Of a stretch of DNA of 64,000 nucleotides, positions 12,263 to 21,979 are shown piece by piece. The notes under the pieces were generated by a model. The model had not been told where the DNA came from and searched no databases. It saw nothing but the letters and a program-made list of their open reading frames with translations. The stretch is taken from NCBI GenBank assembly GCA_001942045.1, contig MSTD01000013.1, positions 62,001-126,000 on the forward strand. Direction: 5' to 3'. The stretch is from Mycolicibacterium porcinum (GTDB lineage Bacteria; Actinomycetota; Actinomycetes; Mycobacteriales; Mycobacteriaceae). Positions within the stretch are counted from its first letter, which is position 1; each line of letters begins with the position of its first letter. The translations under genes and the position numbers were made by a program.

Positions 12263-13012
12263 GTGAGTGCAGCGCTTTTCTACGTCGACGCGCTGCCGGG
12301 CGCGGGGGAGTTGGCCGTCGTCGACGGCGACGAGGGTTTCCACGCGTCCAACGTGCGCCGCATCCGCGTCGGCGAGCAGATCGATCTCAGCGACGGCTGT
12401 GGTGCGCTGGGGCATTGTGTCGTCGAGGAGACCGCCAAGGGCTGGTTGTCGGCGCGGGTGACCGAACGTGTCGCCATCGCGGCCCCGCGTCCGACCGTCA
12501 CCGTGGTGCAGGCGCTGCCCAAGTCCGATCGCTCGGAGCTGGCCGTCGAGCTGGCGACCGAAGCCGGTGCGGACGGGTTCGTCGCCTGGCAGGCGACGCG
12601 CTGCGTGGCCCGCTGGGACGGCCCGAAGGTGGACAAGGGTCTGCGGCGCTGGGAAGCGGTGGCTCGCTCGGCGGCCCGCCAGTCGCGGCGCGCATACATC
12701 CCCGGGGTCGAGGGCGTGGTGTCGACGCCTGCGCTGACCGAGCGGGTGGCCGAGGCCGTGGCCGGCGGCGGGGTGGTGCTGGCGTTACACGAGTCGGCCA
12801 CCGAACCGCTCGCCGAATTGCCTCTGGCCCAAGCGGATTCGTTGATGCTCATCGTGGGGCCGGAAGGCGGCATCGCCGATGAGGAGATCGTCGCGCTGAC
12901 CGGGGCCGGCGCGAAGGCCGTCCGGCTCGGCCCGACCGTGCTTCGGACGTCGACGGCGGCCGCGGTGGCCCTGGGCGCGATCGGTGCGCTGACGGCGCGC
13001 TGGGAGATTTAG
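12263..13012 (+). CDS. rsmE: 16S rRNA m3U1498 methyltransferase RsmE
   Basis: SAM-dependent SPOUT methyltransferase that modifies U1498 in the 30S decoding region. 249 aa, GTG start 16 bases after dnaJ2. The N-terminal PUA-like part ([19 protein letters not shown]) and the SPOUT knot motifs are present: [43 protein letters not shown] (around residue 199) and [16 protein letters not shown]. Same position as Rv2372c, downstream of dnaJ2. Confidence 0.93.
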   Translation: MSAALFYVDALPGAGELAVVDGDEGFHASNVRRIRVGEQIDLSDGCGALGHCVVEETAKGWLSARVTERVAIAAPRPTVTVVQALPKSDRSELAVELATEAGADGFVAWQATRCVARWDGPKVDKGLRRWEAVARSAARQSRRAYIPGVEGVVSTPALTERVAEAVAGGGVVLALHESATEPLAELPLAQADSLMLIVGPEGGIADEEIVALTGAGAKAVRLGPTVLRTSTAAAVALGAIGALTARWEI

Positions 13013-13049
13013 CGCCGACGGGTGTGCCGGCCGCCATTACGCTCCATTC

Positions 13050-13766
13050 GTGAGCTATCCGCCGCAAGGCCCGCCGCCGTACGGCCCGCCGCCCCACGGG
13101 CAGCCTCCTTACGGGCAGCAGCCCCCGCATTGGCCACCACCGCCCTACGGCCAACCACCGCAGTGGCCTGCGGCCGGCCCGCCGATCCGGCCCAGGAAAT
13201 CGGGGCTCGGCATCGCGATCGTCGCCGTTATCGCCGTCGTGAGCCTCTTGTTCGTCGGTTTCATCGGGTACGAGATCTACCGGGCGGACGCTGAAGGGCA
13301 GGACCGGACTGCCTATTCGGCATCTGACTTCTCTGACGCATGCGACAACGACCACATCACCAACGCCGCCGAATACCGCGAGCCCTACAACGTCGTGGCG
13401 TTCTTCAAGGGGCTCGGTCTCGTGGATGAAATCTGGCTGTCGGTCGCGGATGACAAATGGGCCACGTCCGGCGACTTCACCGAGATCAATGTGGTCGCCT
13501 GCCTGGAGCGGAAAAGGGGCAGCGAGGCGAAGGTGACCTCGTGCGTCGACGACGATGACCACACAACGGTCAACTACTACTCCGTCGAGTACGAGATCAC
13601 CTTCCGCGAGGCCAAGACCGGCAAGGTGATCATGGACGGGGGAACAGTGCCCGGTACTGCCGGAAGTTGCCCCGTCCTGGGCTCCTATGACAAGAGGTCT
13701 CGCAAGATGTACGCCAGGCCGGACGAGGATGCGGTGCGGGCCGCGTTGGACGCGTTCGCAGGTTAG
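13050..13766 (+). CDS. Proline-rich N-terminus, single-pass membrane protein, unknown function
   Basis: 238 aa, GTG start. The first ~47 residues are a Pro/Gly/Tyr/Gln-rich tail (PPYGPPPHGQPPYGQQPP), then a basic RPRKSG, one hydrophobic segment (about residues 53-76) and an extracytoplasmic domain of ~160 residues with four cysteines that could form disulfides. This layout is common in mycobacterial envelope proteins. No catalytic motif is recognised. The place is that occupied by PE_PGRS40/Rv2370c in M. tuberculosis, but the protein is unrelated to PE proteins. Confidence 0.8.
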   Translation: MSYPPQGPPPYGPPPHGQPPYGQQPPHWPPPPYGQPPQWPAAGPPIRPRKSGLGIAIVAVIAVVSLLFVGFIGYEIYRADAEGQDRTAYSASDFSDACDNDHITNAAEYREPYNVVAFFKGLGLVDEIWLSVADDKWATSGDFTEINVVACLERKRGSEAKVTSCVDDDDHTTVNYYSVEYEITFREAKTGKVIMDGGTVPGTAGSCPVLGSYDKRSRKMYARPDEDAVRAALDAFAG

Positions 13767-13905
13767 CGCCACGCCATCTCGCTGACCTGTGTGTTCAGTC
13801 GGCCCGCTTAACCAGTGGGGCGTGTCGTTGACCAGCGGTAAACTTGACAGGCAACGTACGGCACCGGGCCGTTTGGAAAACACGGAAAGCAGGCACAAAC
13901 TCCAC

Positions 13906-16029
13906 GTGACGCCCCGCGACACGACCGCTGACTCGTCGGCCACCGCATCGGAATCGGTCCGCAGCAGCATCACTGTTCCGCCCGACATCATCGTGGGCCT
14001 GCTCGGCTCGGCTGATGAGAATCTGCGGGCCCTCGAAACACTTCTGGCTTCCGACATCCACGCCCGCGGCAATGAGATCACCTTCACCGGTGAGCCCGCC
14101 GACGTGGCGCTGGCTGAACGTGTGGTCGCCGAGCTGATCGCCGTCGCCTCCGCCGGGCAGGCGGTGACGCCCGAGACGGTACGGCACAGCGTCGCCATCC
14201 TCACCGGCACCGAAGACGAGTCGCCGGCCGAGGTGCTCACGCTCGACATCCTGAGCCGCCGCGGCAAGACCATCCGGCCCAAGACGCTGAACCAGAAGCG
14301 CTACGTCGATGCCATCGATGCGCACACCATCGTGTTCGGCATCGGCCCGGCCGGTACCGGCAAGACATACCTGGCGATGGCCAAGGCAGTCAGCGCGCTG
14401 CAGTCCAAGCAGGTGAACCGGATCATCCTGACCCGCCCCGCGGTGGAAGCCGGTGAGCGCCTCGGTTTCCTGCCCGGCACATTGAGCGAGAAGATCGACC
14501 CGTATCTGCGTCCGCTCTACGACGCGCTGCACGACATGATGGACCCCGAACTGATCCCAAAGTTGATGAGCGCCGGGGTAATTGAGGTCGCACCGTTGGC
14601 ATACATGCGGGGCCGGGCCCAACCCCTGTTCGCCAACGTGCTGACACCTACCGGGTTCCGGCCGATCGGTGAGCTCAAGGTCGGCGATTTCGTGATTGGT
14701 TCAGACGGGTCGCCGACTGAGGTGACGGGTGTATACCCGCAGGGCTTCAAGGAGATCTACCGCGTCTTCACTCAAGACGGCGCATCGACCCTCGCCTCCG
14801 GTGACCATCTTTGGGCGGTGTACACGGCTTCCGATCGGCGACGGAACAAGCCGGCTCGGATACTCGAGACCAAGGAGATGATCGGAAACCTCCGTGCTGC
14901 TCATGCTCACCGCTACGAGCTACCGGTACTGAGTGCGCCGGTGAAGTTCGAGTCTCGGCCCGTCCCGATGGACCCGTATGCACTCGGGTTGCTGTTGGGT
15001 GACGGAAGCTTCTCCTCGCGTGCGACTCCGAGTTTCACGACGAAGGATCCGGAGCTGGCAGAGGCGTTGGGACGGCTCATCCCGGGTATCGAGGTTCGAC
15101 GCAAGACCGACATCGGATATGTGTTGAACCGGATCACCACACCCGGTGAGGTCATCACGATCGAGAACCCGGTGACGGGCGTGATGCGTCGACTCGGCCT
15201 GTCCGGCAAGAAATCCGAAGCGAAGTTCGTACCCGAGGATTACCTGTTCAATTCGGCGGATGTGCGTTTGGCGGTGCTGCAGGGACTTCTCGATACCGAT
15301 GGTGGTCCGGTAACCCAAGAAGGCCGGACCTGCCGGATCCAGTACACGACGGTGTCTGATCGGTTGTGCGACAACGTGATCTTCCTCGTCGAGTCTTTGG
15401 GCGGTGTGGTTTATCTGCGGACCCGGGATGCTGCCGGCCGCAAACCGGGCCTGGCCCGCGGCCGAGAGGTCCACCATCGGTACGACTCGAACGTTCTCGA
15501 CATCCGCTTGCCCGAGGGCCTTATCCCGTTCCGGCTCGCGCGCAAGGCCGAGAAGTACGCCGCGACGGGTGGGGGCCGTCCGATGCGATACGTGGACCGT
15601 ATCGAACCCGTGGGCACCACGGAGGCGGTCTGCATCAGTGTCGCCGCAGAGGACTCCCTGTATGTGACCGAGGATTTCCTCTTGACGCACAACACCCTCA
15701 ACGATGCGTTCATCATCCTCGACGAGGCACAGAACACCACCGCCGAGCAGATGAAGATGTTCCTGACGCGCCTCGGCTTCGGCTCGAAAGTCGTTGTCAC
15801 CGGCGATATCACGCAGGTGGATTTGCCCGGCGGGGCCACCTCCGGGCTGCGGGCCGCGATGAACATCCTCGACGGTATCGAGGACATCCACTTCGCCGAA
15901 CTCACCAGTGCCGACGTGGTCCGGCACCGCCTGGTGTCCGAGATCGTGGACGCCTATGCCCGACATGAGGAGCCGGCATTGCTCAACCGTGCCCAACGCC
16001 GTTCGTCGAACGGGCGGCCCCGCAGATGA
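13906..16029 (+). CDS. phoH1: PhoH-like ATPase, interrupted by an intein
   Basis: Cytoplasmic P-loop ATPase of the PhoH family, linked in other bacteria to RNA metabolism together with YbeY. The GTG at 13906 begins [10 protein letters not shown], matching the usual N-terminus; an upstream in-frame start at 13789 is unlikely. KH-like N-terminal part, Walker A GPAGTGKT (residues 147-154), then after MRGR the reading frame enters a 359-residue intein and resumes with [14 protein letters not shown] (Walker B). Removing the intein gives 348 aa, close to the usual PhoH1 size. The intein must be excised for the ATPase site to form. ATGA overlap with ybeY. Confidence 0.93.
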   Translation: MTPRDTTADSSATASESVRSSITVPPDIIVGLLGSADENLRALETLLASDIHARGNEITFTGEPADVALAERVVAELIAVASAGQAVTPETVRHSVAILTGTEDESPAEVLTLDILSRRGKTIRPKTLNQKRYVDAIDAHTIVFGIGPAGTGKTYLAMAKAVSALQSKQVNRIILTRPAVEAGERLGFLPGTLSEKIDPYLRPLYDALHDMMDPELIPKLMSAGVIEVAPLAYMRGRAQPLFANVLTPTGFRPIGELKVGDFVIGSDGSPTEVTGVYPQGFKEIYRVFTQDGASTLASGDHLWAVYTASDRRRNKPARILETKEMIGNLRAAHAHRYELPVLSAPVKFESRPVPMDPYALGLLLGDGSFSSRATPSFTTKDPELAEALGRLIPGIEVRRKTDIGYVLNRITTPGEVITIENPVTGVMRRLGLSGKKSEAKFVPEDYLFNSADVRLAVLQGLLDTDGGPVTQEGRTCRIQYTTVSDRLCDNVIFLVESLGGVVYLRTRDAAGRKPGLARGREVHHRYDSNVLDIRLPEGLIPFRLARKAEKYAATGGGRPMRYVDRIEPVGTTEAVCISVAAEDSLYVTEDFLLTHNTLNDAFIILDEAQNTTAEQMKMFLTRLGFGSKVVVTGDITQVDLPGGATSGLRAAMNILDGIEDIHFAELTSADVVRHRLVSEIVDAYARHEEPALLNRAQRRSSNGRPRR
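14617..15693 (+). mobile_element. Class 3-type intein with LAGLIDADG homing endonuclease in phoH
   Basis: In-frame protein intron of 359 residues between Arg of MRGR and Thr of TLND. It begins with Ala (no N-terminal Cys/Ser) and ends LTHN, followed by Thr. Block B ends SGDHLW, putting Trp at 66; the F block reads EAVCIS with Cys339, and Thr357 precedes the terminal His358-Asn359. Ala1 plus this Trp/Cys/Thr set is the diagnostic pattern of class 3 inteins, which splice through the internal Cys. Both endonuclease motifs keep their acidic residue: [10 protein letters not shown] (Asp129) and [10 protein letters not shown] (Asp228). GC-ending codons look fewer than in the flanking phoH (24 of 34 against 30 of 34 in samples counted by hand), suggesting transfer. 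Confidence 0.9.
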
Positions 16030-16562
16030 GTGTCGAGGTATCCAACGAGTCGGGCATCGACGTCTCCGAGGACGAGCTGATCAGTGTCGCGCGGTTCGTC
16101 ATCGCGAAGATGGACGTGAACCCGGCGGCTGAGCTGTCGATGGTGCTGGTGGACAGCGCCGCGATGGCCGACCTGCACATGCGGTGGATGGACCTGCCGG
16201 GGCCCACCGACGTGATGAGCTTCCCGATGGACGAGCTGGAGCCCGGGGGACGCCCGGATTCGCCTGAGCCGGGTCCGTCCATGCTCGGCGACATCGTGCT
16301 GTGCCCTGAGTTCGCCGAACAGCAGGCCGCCAAGGCCGGGCACTCACTGGGTCAGGAGTTGGCGCTGCTGACCGTGCACGGCGTGCTGCACCTGCTCGGC
16401 TACGACCACGCCGAACCGGACGAGGAAAAAGAGATGTTCGCGCTGCAGCGCCAGCTCCTCGAGGAATGGGTGGCTGATCAGGTCGAGGCGTACCACGCCG
16501 ATCGGCAGAGCCAGAAAGATCAGCGCCTGCTCGACAAGTCCCGATATTTCGACGAACCGTGA
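16026..16562 (+). CDS. ybeY: Endoribonuclease YbeY
   Basis: Metal-dependent RNase of the UPF0054 family, involved in 16S rRNA 3'-end maturation and 70S quality control in bacteria where it was studied. 178 aa. The zinc motif [11 protein letters not shown] (His118, His122, His128) is complete, and the conserved [11 protein letters not shown] and [10 protein letters not shown] segments are present. Starts inside the phoH stop (ATGA) and ends in a GTGA overlap with the next gene, so all three are translationally coupled. Confidence 0.95.
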   Translation: MSVEVSNESGIDVSEDELISVARFVIAKMDVNPAAELSMVLVDSAAMADLHMRWMDLPGPTDVMSFPMDELEPGGRPDSPEPGPSMLGDIVLCPEFAEQQAAKAGHSLGQELALLTVHGVLHLLGYDHAEPDEEKEMFALQRQLLEEWVADQVEAYHADRQSQKDQRLLDKSRYFDEP

Positions 16563-17890
16563 CCGGCATACTTCCGCTGCTCGGCGCCGTGGTGCTGGTC
16601 GGCTTCGGTGGCCTGTTCGCAGCCATCGACGCCGCGCTGTCCACCGTCTCGATCGCGCGCATCGAGGAACTGGTCCGCGACGAACGTCCCGGCGCCGCCC
16701 GGCTCAGCCGAGTCGTCGCGGAACGGCCCCGCTACATCAATCTTGTTGTCCTGCTACGAATCACCTGCGAGATCAGCGCCACGGTCCTGCTGGTGTCGTT
16801 TCTGGACGGTCACCTCGGTGTCAGCTGGGGTCTGGTGGCCTCGGCCGCGATCATGGTGGTGACGAGCTTCGTGGCCATCGGCGTCGGCCCGCGTACGGTC
16901 GGCAGGCAGAACGCGTACTCGATCGCGTTGATCTCGGCATTGCCGCTGCAGGCGATCTCGGTGCTGCTCACCCCGATCAGCCGGCTGCTGGTGCTGATCG
17001 GTAATGCGCTGACGCCCGGTCGTGGTTTCCGCAACGGTCCGTTCGCCTCCGAGATCGAGCTGCGTGAGGTCGTCGATCTGGCCCAGCAGCGCGGCGTGGT
17101 GGCCGACGAGGAACGCCGGATGATCCAGTCGGTTTTCGAACTGGGGGATACCCCGGCGCGCGAGGTCATGGTGCCGCGCACCGAGATGGTGTGGATCGAA
17201 AGTGACAAGTCAGCGGGCCAAGCCACGTCGCTCGCGGTACGGAGCGGGCATTCCCGCATCCCGGTCATCGGCGAGAACGTCGATGACATCGTCGGCGTGG
17301 TTTACCTGAAAGATCTTGTCCAGCAGACCTATTACTCGACCAACGGCGGCCGCGACACCAACGTGGCGCAGGTGATGCGCCCGGCGGTGTTCGTCCCGGA
17401 CTCCAAGCCGCTCGACGAACTGCTCAACGAGATGCAGCGCGACCGCAACCACATGGCGCTGCTCGTCGACGAATACGGCGCCATCGCCGGGCTGGTCACG
17501 ATCGAGGACGTGCTGGAGGAGATCGTCGGCGAGATCGCCGACGAGTACGACACCGATGAGGTGGCCCCGGTCGAAGACCTCGGTGACCGTCAGTACCGGG
17601 TGTCGGCACGGCTGCCGATCGAAGACCTCTGCGAACTCTACGAAATGGAAGCCGACGAGGACCTGGACGTGGACACCGTGGGCGGGCTGGTGGCGTTCGA
17701 ATTGGGCCGCGTGCCGCTGCCCGGCGCCGAAGTCACCTGGGACGGTCTGAGATTGCGCGCCGAAGGTGGTTCCGACCATCGTGGCCGGGTGCGGATCGGC
17801 ACGATCCTGGTGAGCCCGGCAGAAGAAGCCGAGAAACCCGAGACCCTCGATCCGCCCCGCGCGCGAGGAGGACAGGAAGCAGATGACTGA
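16559..17890 (+). CDS. CorC/HlyC-type CBS-domain membrane protein
   Basis: 443 aa, GTG start overlapping the ybeY stop. N-terminal DUF21-type membrane region with several hydrophobic helices, a linker with [19 protein letters not shown], a pair of CBS domains ([12 protein letters not shown] and, after [39 protein letters not shown]) and a C-terminal CorC/HlyC domain ([19 protein letters not shown]). Relatives are implicated in magnesium or other divalent-cation transport; substrate not deducible here. Equivalent to Rv2366c. Confidence 0.92.
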   Translation: MTGILPLLGAVVLVGFGGLFAAIDAALSTVSIARIEELVRDERPGAARLSRVVAERPRYINLVVLLRITCEISATVLLVSFLDGHLGVSWGLVASAAIMVVTSFVAIGVGPRTVGRQNAYSIALISALPLQAISVLLTPISRLLVLIGNALTPGRGFRNGPFASEIELREVVDLAQQRGVVADEERRMIQSVFELGDTPAREVMVPRTEMVWIESDKSAGQATSLAVRSGHSRIPVIGENVDDIVGVVYLKDLVQQTYYSTNGGRDTNVAQVMRPAVFVPDSKPLDELLNEMQRDRNHMALLVDEYGAIAGLVTIEDVLEEIVGEIADEYDTDEVAPVEDLGDRQYRVSARLPIEDLCELYEMEADEDLDVDTVGGLVAFELGRVPLPGAEVTWDGLRLRAEGGSDHRGRVRIGTILVSPAEEAEKPETLDPPRARGGQEADD

Positions 17891-18200
17891 GCTCGACGCA
17901 GAAGACAACAAGCTCGTGGTGTTGGCACGTGGCGCGATGGGCCGTGCCGAGGCGTCCTCGGGTGCGGCGGTCCGCGATCAGGACGGCCGGACCTATGCCG
18001 GAGCGCCGGTGAGTCTGGCGGCGCTGCAGCTGACCGCGCTGCAGGCGGCGGTGGCCGCTGCGGTGTCCAGCGGCGCGACCGGACTTGAGGCCGCCGTGCT
18101 GGTGGGTGGCGCCGCCGACGACGCCGGCGTGGCCGCGGTGCGGGAACTGTCGGCCGACGCCGCGGTGATCGTCACCGACCGGGCAGGAAACCCAGTATGA
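17883..18200 (+). CDS. Degenerate cytidine deaminase-like protein
   Basis: 105 aa, equivalent in place and size to Rv2365c. The layout [38 protein letters not shown] resembles the N-terminal half of cytidine deaminase, but the zinc ligands expected in that fold (HAE and PCxxC) are absent; there is no cysteine at all. A catalytic deaminase is therefore unlikely. It overlaps the CBS-protein gene by eight bases and era by four, so it is made in fixed proportion to Era and may be a partner or chaperone (inference). Confidence 0.75.
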   Translation: MTELDAEDNKLVVLARGAMGRAEASSGAAVRDQDGRTYAGAPVSLAALQLTALQAAVAAAVSSGATGLEAAVLVGGAADDAGVAAVRELSADAAVIVTDRAGNPV

Positions 18201-19096
18201 GTGAATTCCGTTCCGGCTTCGTCTGTTTCGTCGGCCGGCCCAACACCGGCAAGTCGACGCTGACCAACGCACTGGTGGGCCAGAAGGTGGCGATCACCTC
18301 GAACCGGCCGCAGACCACCCGGCACACGATCCGCGGCATCGTGCACCGTGAGGACTTTCAGATCATCCTGGTCGACACCCCTGGACTGCACCGGCCGCGC
18401 ACCCTGCTCGGGCAGCGACTCAACGACCTGGTCAAGGACACCTACTCCGAGGTCGACGTCATTGGTCTGTGCATCCCGGCCGATGAGCGCATCGGTCCCG
18501 GTGACCGCTGGATCTATCAGCAGATCCGCGCGGTGGCGCCCAAGACCACGCTGATCGCCGTCGTCACCAAGACCGACAAGGTGTCCAAGGACCGCGTCGC
18601 CGAGCAGCTTCTCGCGGTCAGTGAGCTCGTCGGGCCCGACGCCGACATCGTGCCGGTCTCGGCCACCGCCAACGAACAACTCGACGTGCTCACCGATGTC
18701 CTGGTCTCCAAACTCCCTCCGGGGCCCGCGTATTACCCCGACGGTGAGTTGACCGACGAGCCAGAAGAAGTGCTGATGGCCGAGCTCATCCGGGAGGCCG
18801 CGCTGGAAGGCGTGCGTGATGAGCTGCCGCACTCGCTGGCCGTGGTCATCGAGGAAGTGTCCGAGCGCGAAGGCCGCGACGATCTCATCGACGTACACGC
18901 CATCCTCTACGTCGAGCGCGACAGCCAGAAGGGCATCGTGATCGGCAAGGGCGGGGCGCGGCTGCGCGAGGTCGGCACCGCCGCCCGCACCCAGATCGAG
19001 AAGCTGCTCGGCACAAAGGTGTATCTCGACCTCCGGGTCAAGATCGCCAAGAACTGGCAGCGCGATCCCAAACAGCTGGGGCGTCTGGGGTTCTAG
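18197..19096 (+). CDS. era: Ribosome-assembly GTPase Era
   Basis: Essential GTPase that binds the 3' end of 16S rRNA and checks 30S assembly. 299 aa, ATG overlapping the previous stop. G motifs: GRPNTGKS (residues 13-20), DTPGLH (60-65), TKTD. The C-terminal KH domain has VIGKGGARLREVG. Being in one coupled run with phoH and ybeY, it forms a small rRNA maturation/quality-control operon. Confidence 0.97.
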   Translation: MSEFRSGFVCFVGRPNTGKSTLTNALVGQKVAITSNRPQTTRHTIRGIVHREDFQIILVDTPGLHRPRTLLGQRLNDLVKDTYSEVDVIGLCIPADERIGPGDRWIYQQIRAVAPKTTLIAVVTKTDKVSKDRVAEQLLAVSELVGPDADIVPVSATANEQLDVLTDVLVSKLPPGPAYYPDGELTDEPEEVLMAELIREAALEGVRDELPHSLAVVIEEVSEREGRDDLIDVHAILYVERDSQKGIVIGKGGARLREVGTAARTQIEKLLGTKVYLDLRVKIAKNWQRDPKQLGRLGF

Positions 19097-19115
19097 CCGG
19101 GCGGGCGAGTCGCCG

Positions 19116-19469
19116 CTATTTGCTCATCAGTACGGCAATCGCGACCACGATCGCGATCACGAGAATCGAGAGGCCCCAGAGCATCAGCCCTGTCTTGGCG
19201 CGCTCCCGTGCGTCGTTGCCAAGGCCGTGCCCTGTCGAGTCGCCGGAGAAGAACACCAGGGCCGCTAGCAACTGCCACCCCCATGAGTCGCCGTTGCTGC
19301 GCTTGGGCTTCGGCGGAGTGGCGGCAGGCGGGGGGTAGTACGGGAGCTGTGGCTGGGCGCCATAAGGCTGCGCGGGCGGATACCCGTATCCGTACGGTCC
19401 AGGCTGCGCCGGCGGGTAGGACCCTGGCAGAGGTGGCTGCTGCGGATGGTACGGATTCGGATAGGTCAT
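19116..19469 (-). CDS. Small proline-rich membrane protein
   Basis: 117 aa, ATG preceded by a purine-rich GAGGGGG. First ~55 residues are rich in Pro, Tyr, Gly and Gln (YGYGYPPAQPYGAQPQ), then a basic PPKPKRSNG, a weakly hydrophobic segment and a strong C-terminal membrane helix (GLSILVIAIVVAIAVLMSK). The tail composition resembles that of the protein encoded at 13050-13766, although the membrane parts are not alike. No known function. Confidence 0.75.
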   Translation of the reverse strand: MTYPNPYHPQQPPLPGSYPPAQPGPYGYGYPPAQPYGAQPQLPYYPPPAATPPKPKRSNGDSWGWQLLAALVFFSGDSTGHGLGNDARERAKTGLMLWGLSILVIAIVVAIAVLMSK

Positions 19470-19564
19470 TCCGGTGCCCCCTCGGCCATGTTCGATCGCC
19501 CGCAGAATCCTATCCGGCCTGAGACTAGGGTCCGATCAGCAATTTCCTTGGGCCGGCTCGGCTT

Positions 19565-21061
19565 CTAGCCGGCTCGCCGGTCGAGCGCGTTGATCGCGGC
19601 CGCGGCCTGCGACGCATCCGTCTGGGACGGGGCAGTCCACCAGACCTCGGGTTGCTTGGCGGCCCAGCCGGTGATCGCCTCCAACTCGGCGGCCAGCGAG
19701 ATCAGCAGTGGCTCACTGTCGGCCGGCCCCATCAGCTGGACCCCGATCGGCAGTCCGTCGGAGGTGAAGCCGGCGGGCACGTTGATCGCGGGCCAGCCCA
19801 GCAGGTTCCACGGCCAGGTCACCGGGCAGGCGGCGATCGAGCTGCGTTCCGTGGCCGACCACCCGCGGCGGTCGAATTCGTGTGTGAGAGGCGGTGGTTG
19901 GGCTGTCGTCGGGGCGATGATGACGTCGACGAGATTGAAAATCCAGGAGATCCGGCGTTGTGCGGCGGCCTCGTGCGCACGGGCCTTGCGGAGCACGTCC
20001 TGCGACAGCAGCCGTCCGATCCTCATGTTGGCCACGGTGCGTTCGTCGTAGGGCATGTCGCCGAGCCGCTCGGCCCAGTCCAACAGACCCGCGGTCGAGC
20101 GGGCCAGGAAGTCCCACGACATCCGCAGGCTGTAGTTGGGGTCCTTGGCCACCACGGTGTGGCCCAGGTGGCCGAGCTGGTCGGCGACGGTCTGCAGGGC
20201 ATCGCGGATCTCGGGGTGCAGCTTGGCGGGGAACCCGGTGAACGGGAACTTCGTCGACATCGCCACCCGCAGCGGACCCGGGGCGCGGCCGACATACTCG
20301 GCGGCCTGGATCGGTGCCGGTTTGTGCAGGTCGCCCTCGGCATTGCCGGACGCGGCATCGAGCACCAGCGCCGCATCGGTGACGGTGCGGGCCAGCACCC
20401 CGTTGACGGTGATGCCGTTGAACGCCTCGGGCAGCGGCCAGGTCGAGATGCGCCCGCGCTGCGGCTTGATGCCGACCAGGTGCGTCCAGGCCGCCGGAAT
20501 GCGGACACTGCCCGCGCCGTCGGACCCGATGGCCGCGGTCACCAACCCTGCCGCCACGGCCGCGGCGCTGCCGCCCGAGGAGCCACCCGGGCTGTGCTTG
20601 CGTGACCACGGGTTGCGGGTGTGTCCGAAGCCCGGGCCTCCGGTGAACGGCCACTGCCCGAGCTCGCAGGTGTTGGTCTTGCCGACGATCACCGCGCCGG
20701 CCGCTTTCAGCCGGCGCACCACCTCGGCATCGGCGGTGGCGACACGCACGTCGCCGTCGGCGCCGAACCGGGTGGGCACCCCGGCGATGTCCACGTCGTC
20801 CTTGACCGCGATGGGGATTCCCAGGAGCGGGAGGTGTTTGCCGGCTGCGCGAGCCGCGTCGGCCCTGGCGGCATCGGCCAGTGCCTGCTCGGTCAGCACG
20901 ACGCGGAATGCGTTGAGAGTCGATTGGCTCGCAGTGATGGCATGCAAGGACCGGCGCACCAGTTCATCAGAAGTGACTGCGCCGCTGGCGAGTTGGTAGA
21001 GCTGATTGGTCAGGGTGGGGAACGGAAGCGATGTCGAGTCGGAAGTCGGGGTTTTGGCCAT
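19565..21061 (-). CDS. amiA2: Amidase AmiA2 (amidase signature family)
   Basis: Amidase-signature hydrolase acting on carboxamides; the natural substrate is not known. 498 aa from MAKTPTSDS, the start consistent with the homologous Rv2363. The Ser-cisSer-Lys triad is visible: Lys87 in GIPIAVKDD, the serine-rich PGGSSGGSAA (161-162) and Ser185 in SDGAGSVRIPAA. The reading frame stays open upstream for another 221 codons, but that part lies antisense to recO and is spurious. Divergent from recO with a 63-base gap. Confidence 0.9.
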   Translation of the reverse strand: MAKTPTSDSTSLPFPTLTNQLYQLASGAVTSDELVRRSLHAITASQSTLNAFRVVLTEQALADAARADAARAAGKHLPLLGIPIAVKDDVDIAGVPTRFGADGDVRVATADAEVVRRLKAAGAVIVGKTNTCELGQWPFTGGPGFGHTRNPWSRKHSPGGSSGGSAAAVAAGLVTAAIGSDGAGSVRIPAAWTHLVGIKPQRGRISTWPLPEAFNGITVNGVLARTVTDAALVLDAASGNAEGDLHKPAPIQAAEYVGRAPGPLRVAMSTKFPFTGFPAKLHPEIRDALQTVADQLGHLGHTVVAKDPNYSLRMSWDFLARSTAGLLDWAERLGDMPYDERTVANMRIGRLLSQDVLRKARAHEAAAQRRISWIFNLVDVIIAPTTAQPPPLTHEFDRRGWSATERSSIAACPVTWPWNLLGWPAINVPAGFTSDGLPIGVQLMGPADSEPLLISLAAELEAITGWAAKQPEVWWTAPSQTDASQAAAAINALDRRAG

Positions 21062-21124
21062 CACTTTCGAGAATATCGGCGGTGCATAACGGAACCTGTC
21101 CCACCATGGTGCGACACTGTCACG

Positions 21125-21979
21125 ATGCGGCTGTACCGGGACCGGGCGGTGGTGCTGCGCCAGCACAAGCTCGGCGAGGCCGACCGGATTGTCACCCTGC
21201 TCACCCGCGACCATGGTTTGGTGCGCGCGGTGGCCAAGGGGGTTCGGCGTACCCGCAGCAAGTTCGGCGCGCGGTTGGAACCGTTTGCTCATATCGACGT
21301 TCAGCTCCACCCGGGGCGCAACCTCGACATCGTCACGCAGGTTCAGGCCATCGACGCGTTCGCCGCCGACATCGTCAGTGACTACGGGCGCTACACCAGT
21401 GCGTGCGCGATGTTGGAGACCGCCGAGCGGCTGGCCGGGGAGGAACGGGCACCGATGCCCGACCTGCACCGGCTCACGGTGGCCGCACTGCGCGCCATCG
21501 CCGACGGTCGCCGGGCCCGCGAGCTGGTGCTCGATTCCTACCTGCTGCGGGCGATGACGATCGCCGGCTGGGCGCCGGCGCTGACCGAGTGCGCTCGGTG
21601 CGCCACGCCGGGTCCGCACCGGGCGTTCCACGTCGCCGCCGGAGGCAGTGTGTGCGTGCACTGTCGGCCCAGCGGATCCAGCACCCCGCCGCAGCCCGTA
21701 CTGGAACTGATGTCGGCGCTGCACGAGGGCGACTGGGCGTACGCCGAGGCCTCCTCATCGAGCCATCGCAGCCAGGCCAGCGGACTGATCGCGGCGCATC
21801 TGCAATGGCACCTGGAGCGTCAGCTGCGCACATTGCCTCTGGTCGAGCGGGTGTACCGGATCGATCGGACAGTCGCCGAACAGCGCGCGACGCTGGTCGG
21901 GCAGGATATGAGCCATGGCATTGACGAAGGACGGGAAGCGGGGCAAGTCGGCCTACCCACAGCTGCCCCCGGCGCCTGA
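21125..21979 (+). CDS. recO: DNA repair protein RecO
   Basis: Recombination mediator that loads RecA on SSB-coated DNA and anneals strands. 284 aa from [22 protein letters not shown]-fold N-terminus ([24 protein letters not shown]) and a C-terminal zinc site made of CARC and CVHC. The last 65 bases overlap uppS, so the C-terminal ~20 residues ([15 protein letters not shown]) are encoded in DNA that also encodes the uppS N-terminus. Confidence 0.94.
   Translation: MRLYRDRAVVLRQHKLGEADRIVTLLTRDHGLVRAVAKGVRRTRSKFGARLEPFAHIDVQLHPGRNLDIVTQVQAIDAFAADIVSDYGRYTSACAMLETAERLAGEERAPMPDLHRLTVAALRAIADGRRARELVLDSYLLRAMTIAGWAPALTECARCATPGPHRAFHVAAGGSVCVHCRPSGSSTPPQPVLELMSALHEGDWAYAEASSSSHRSQASGLIAAHLQWHLERQLRTLPLVERVYRIDRTVAEQRATLVGQDMSHGIDEGREAGQVGLPTAAPGA

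Noticed and set aside
20621..21124. Extended N-terminus for RecO from an upstream start
   Set aside because: The additional residues run antisense through amiA2 and do not resemble RecO; the ATG at 21125 gives the expected OB-fold start.
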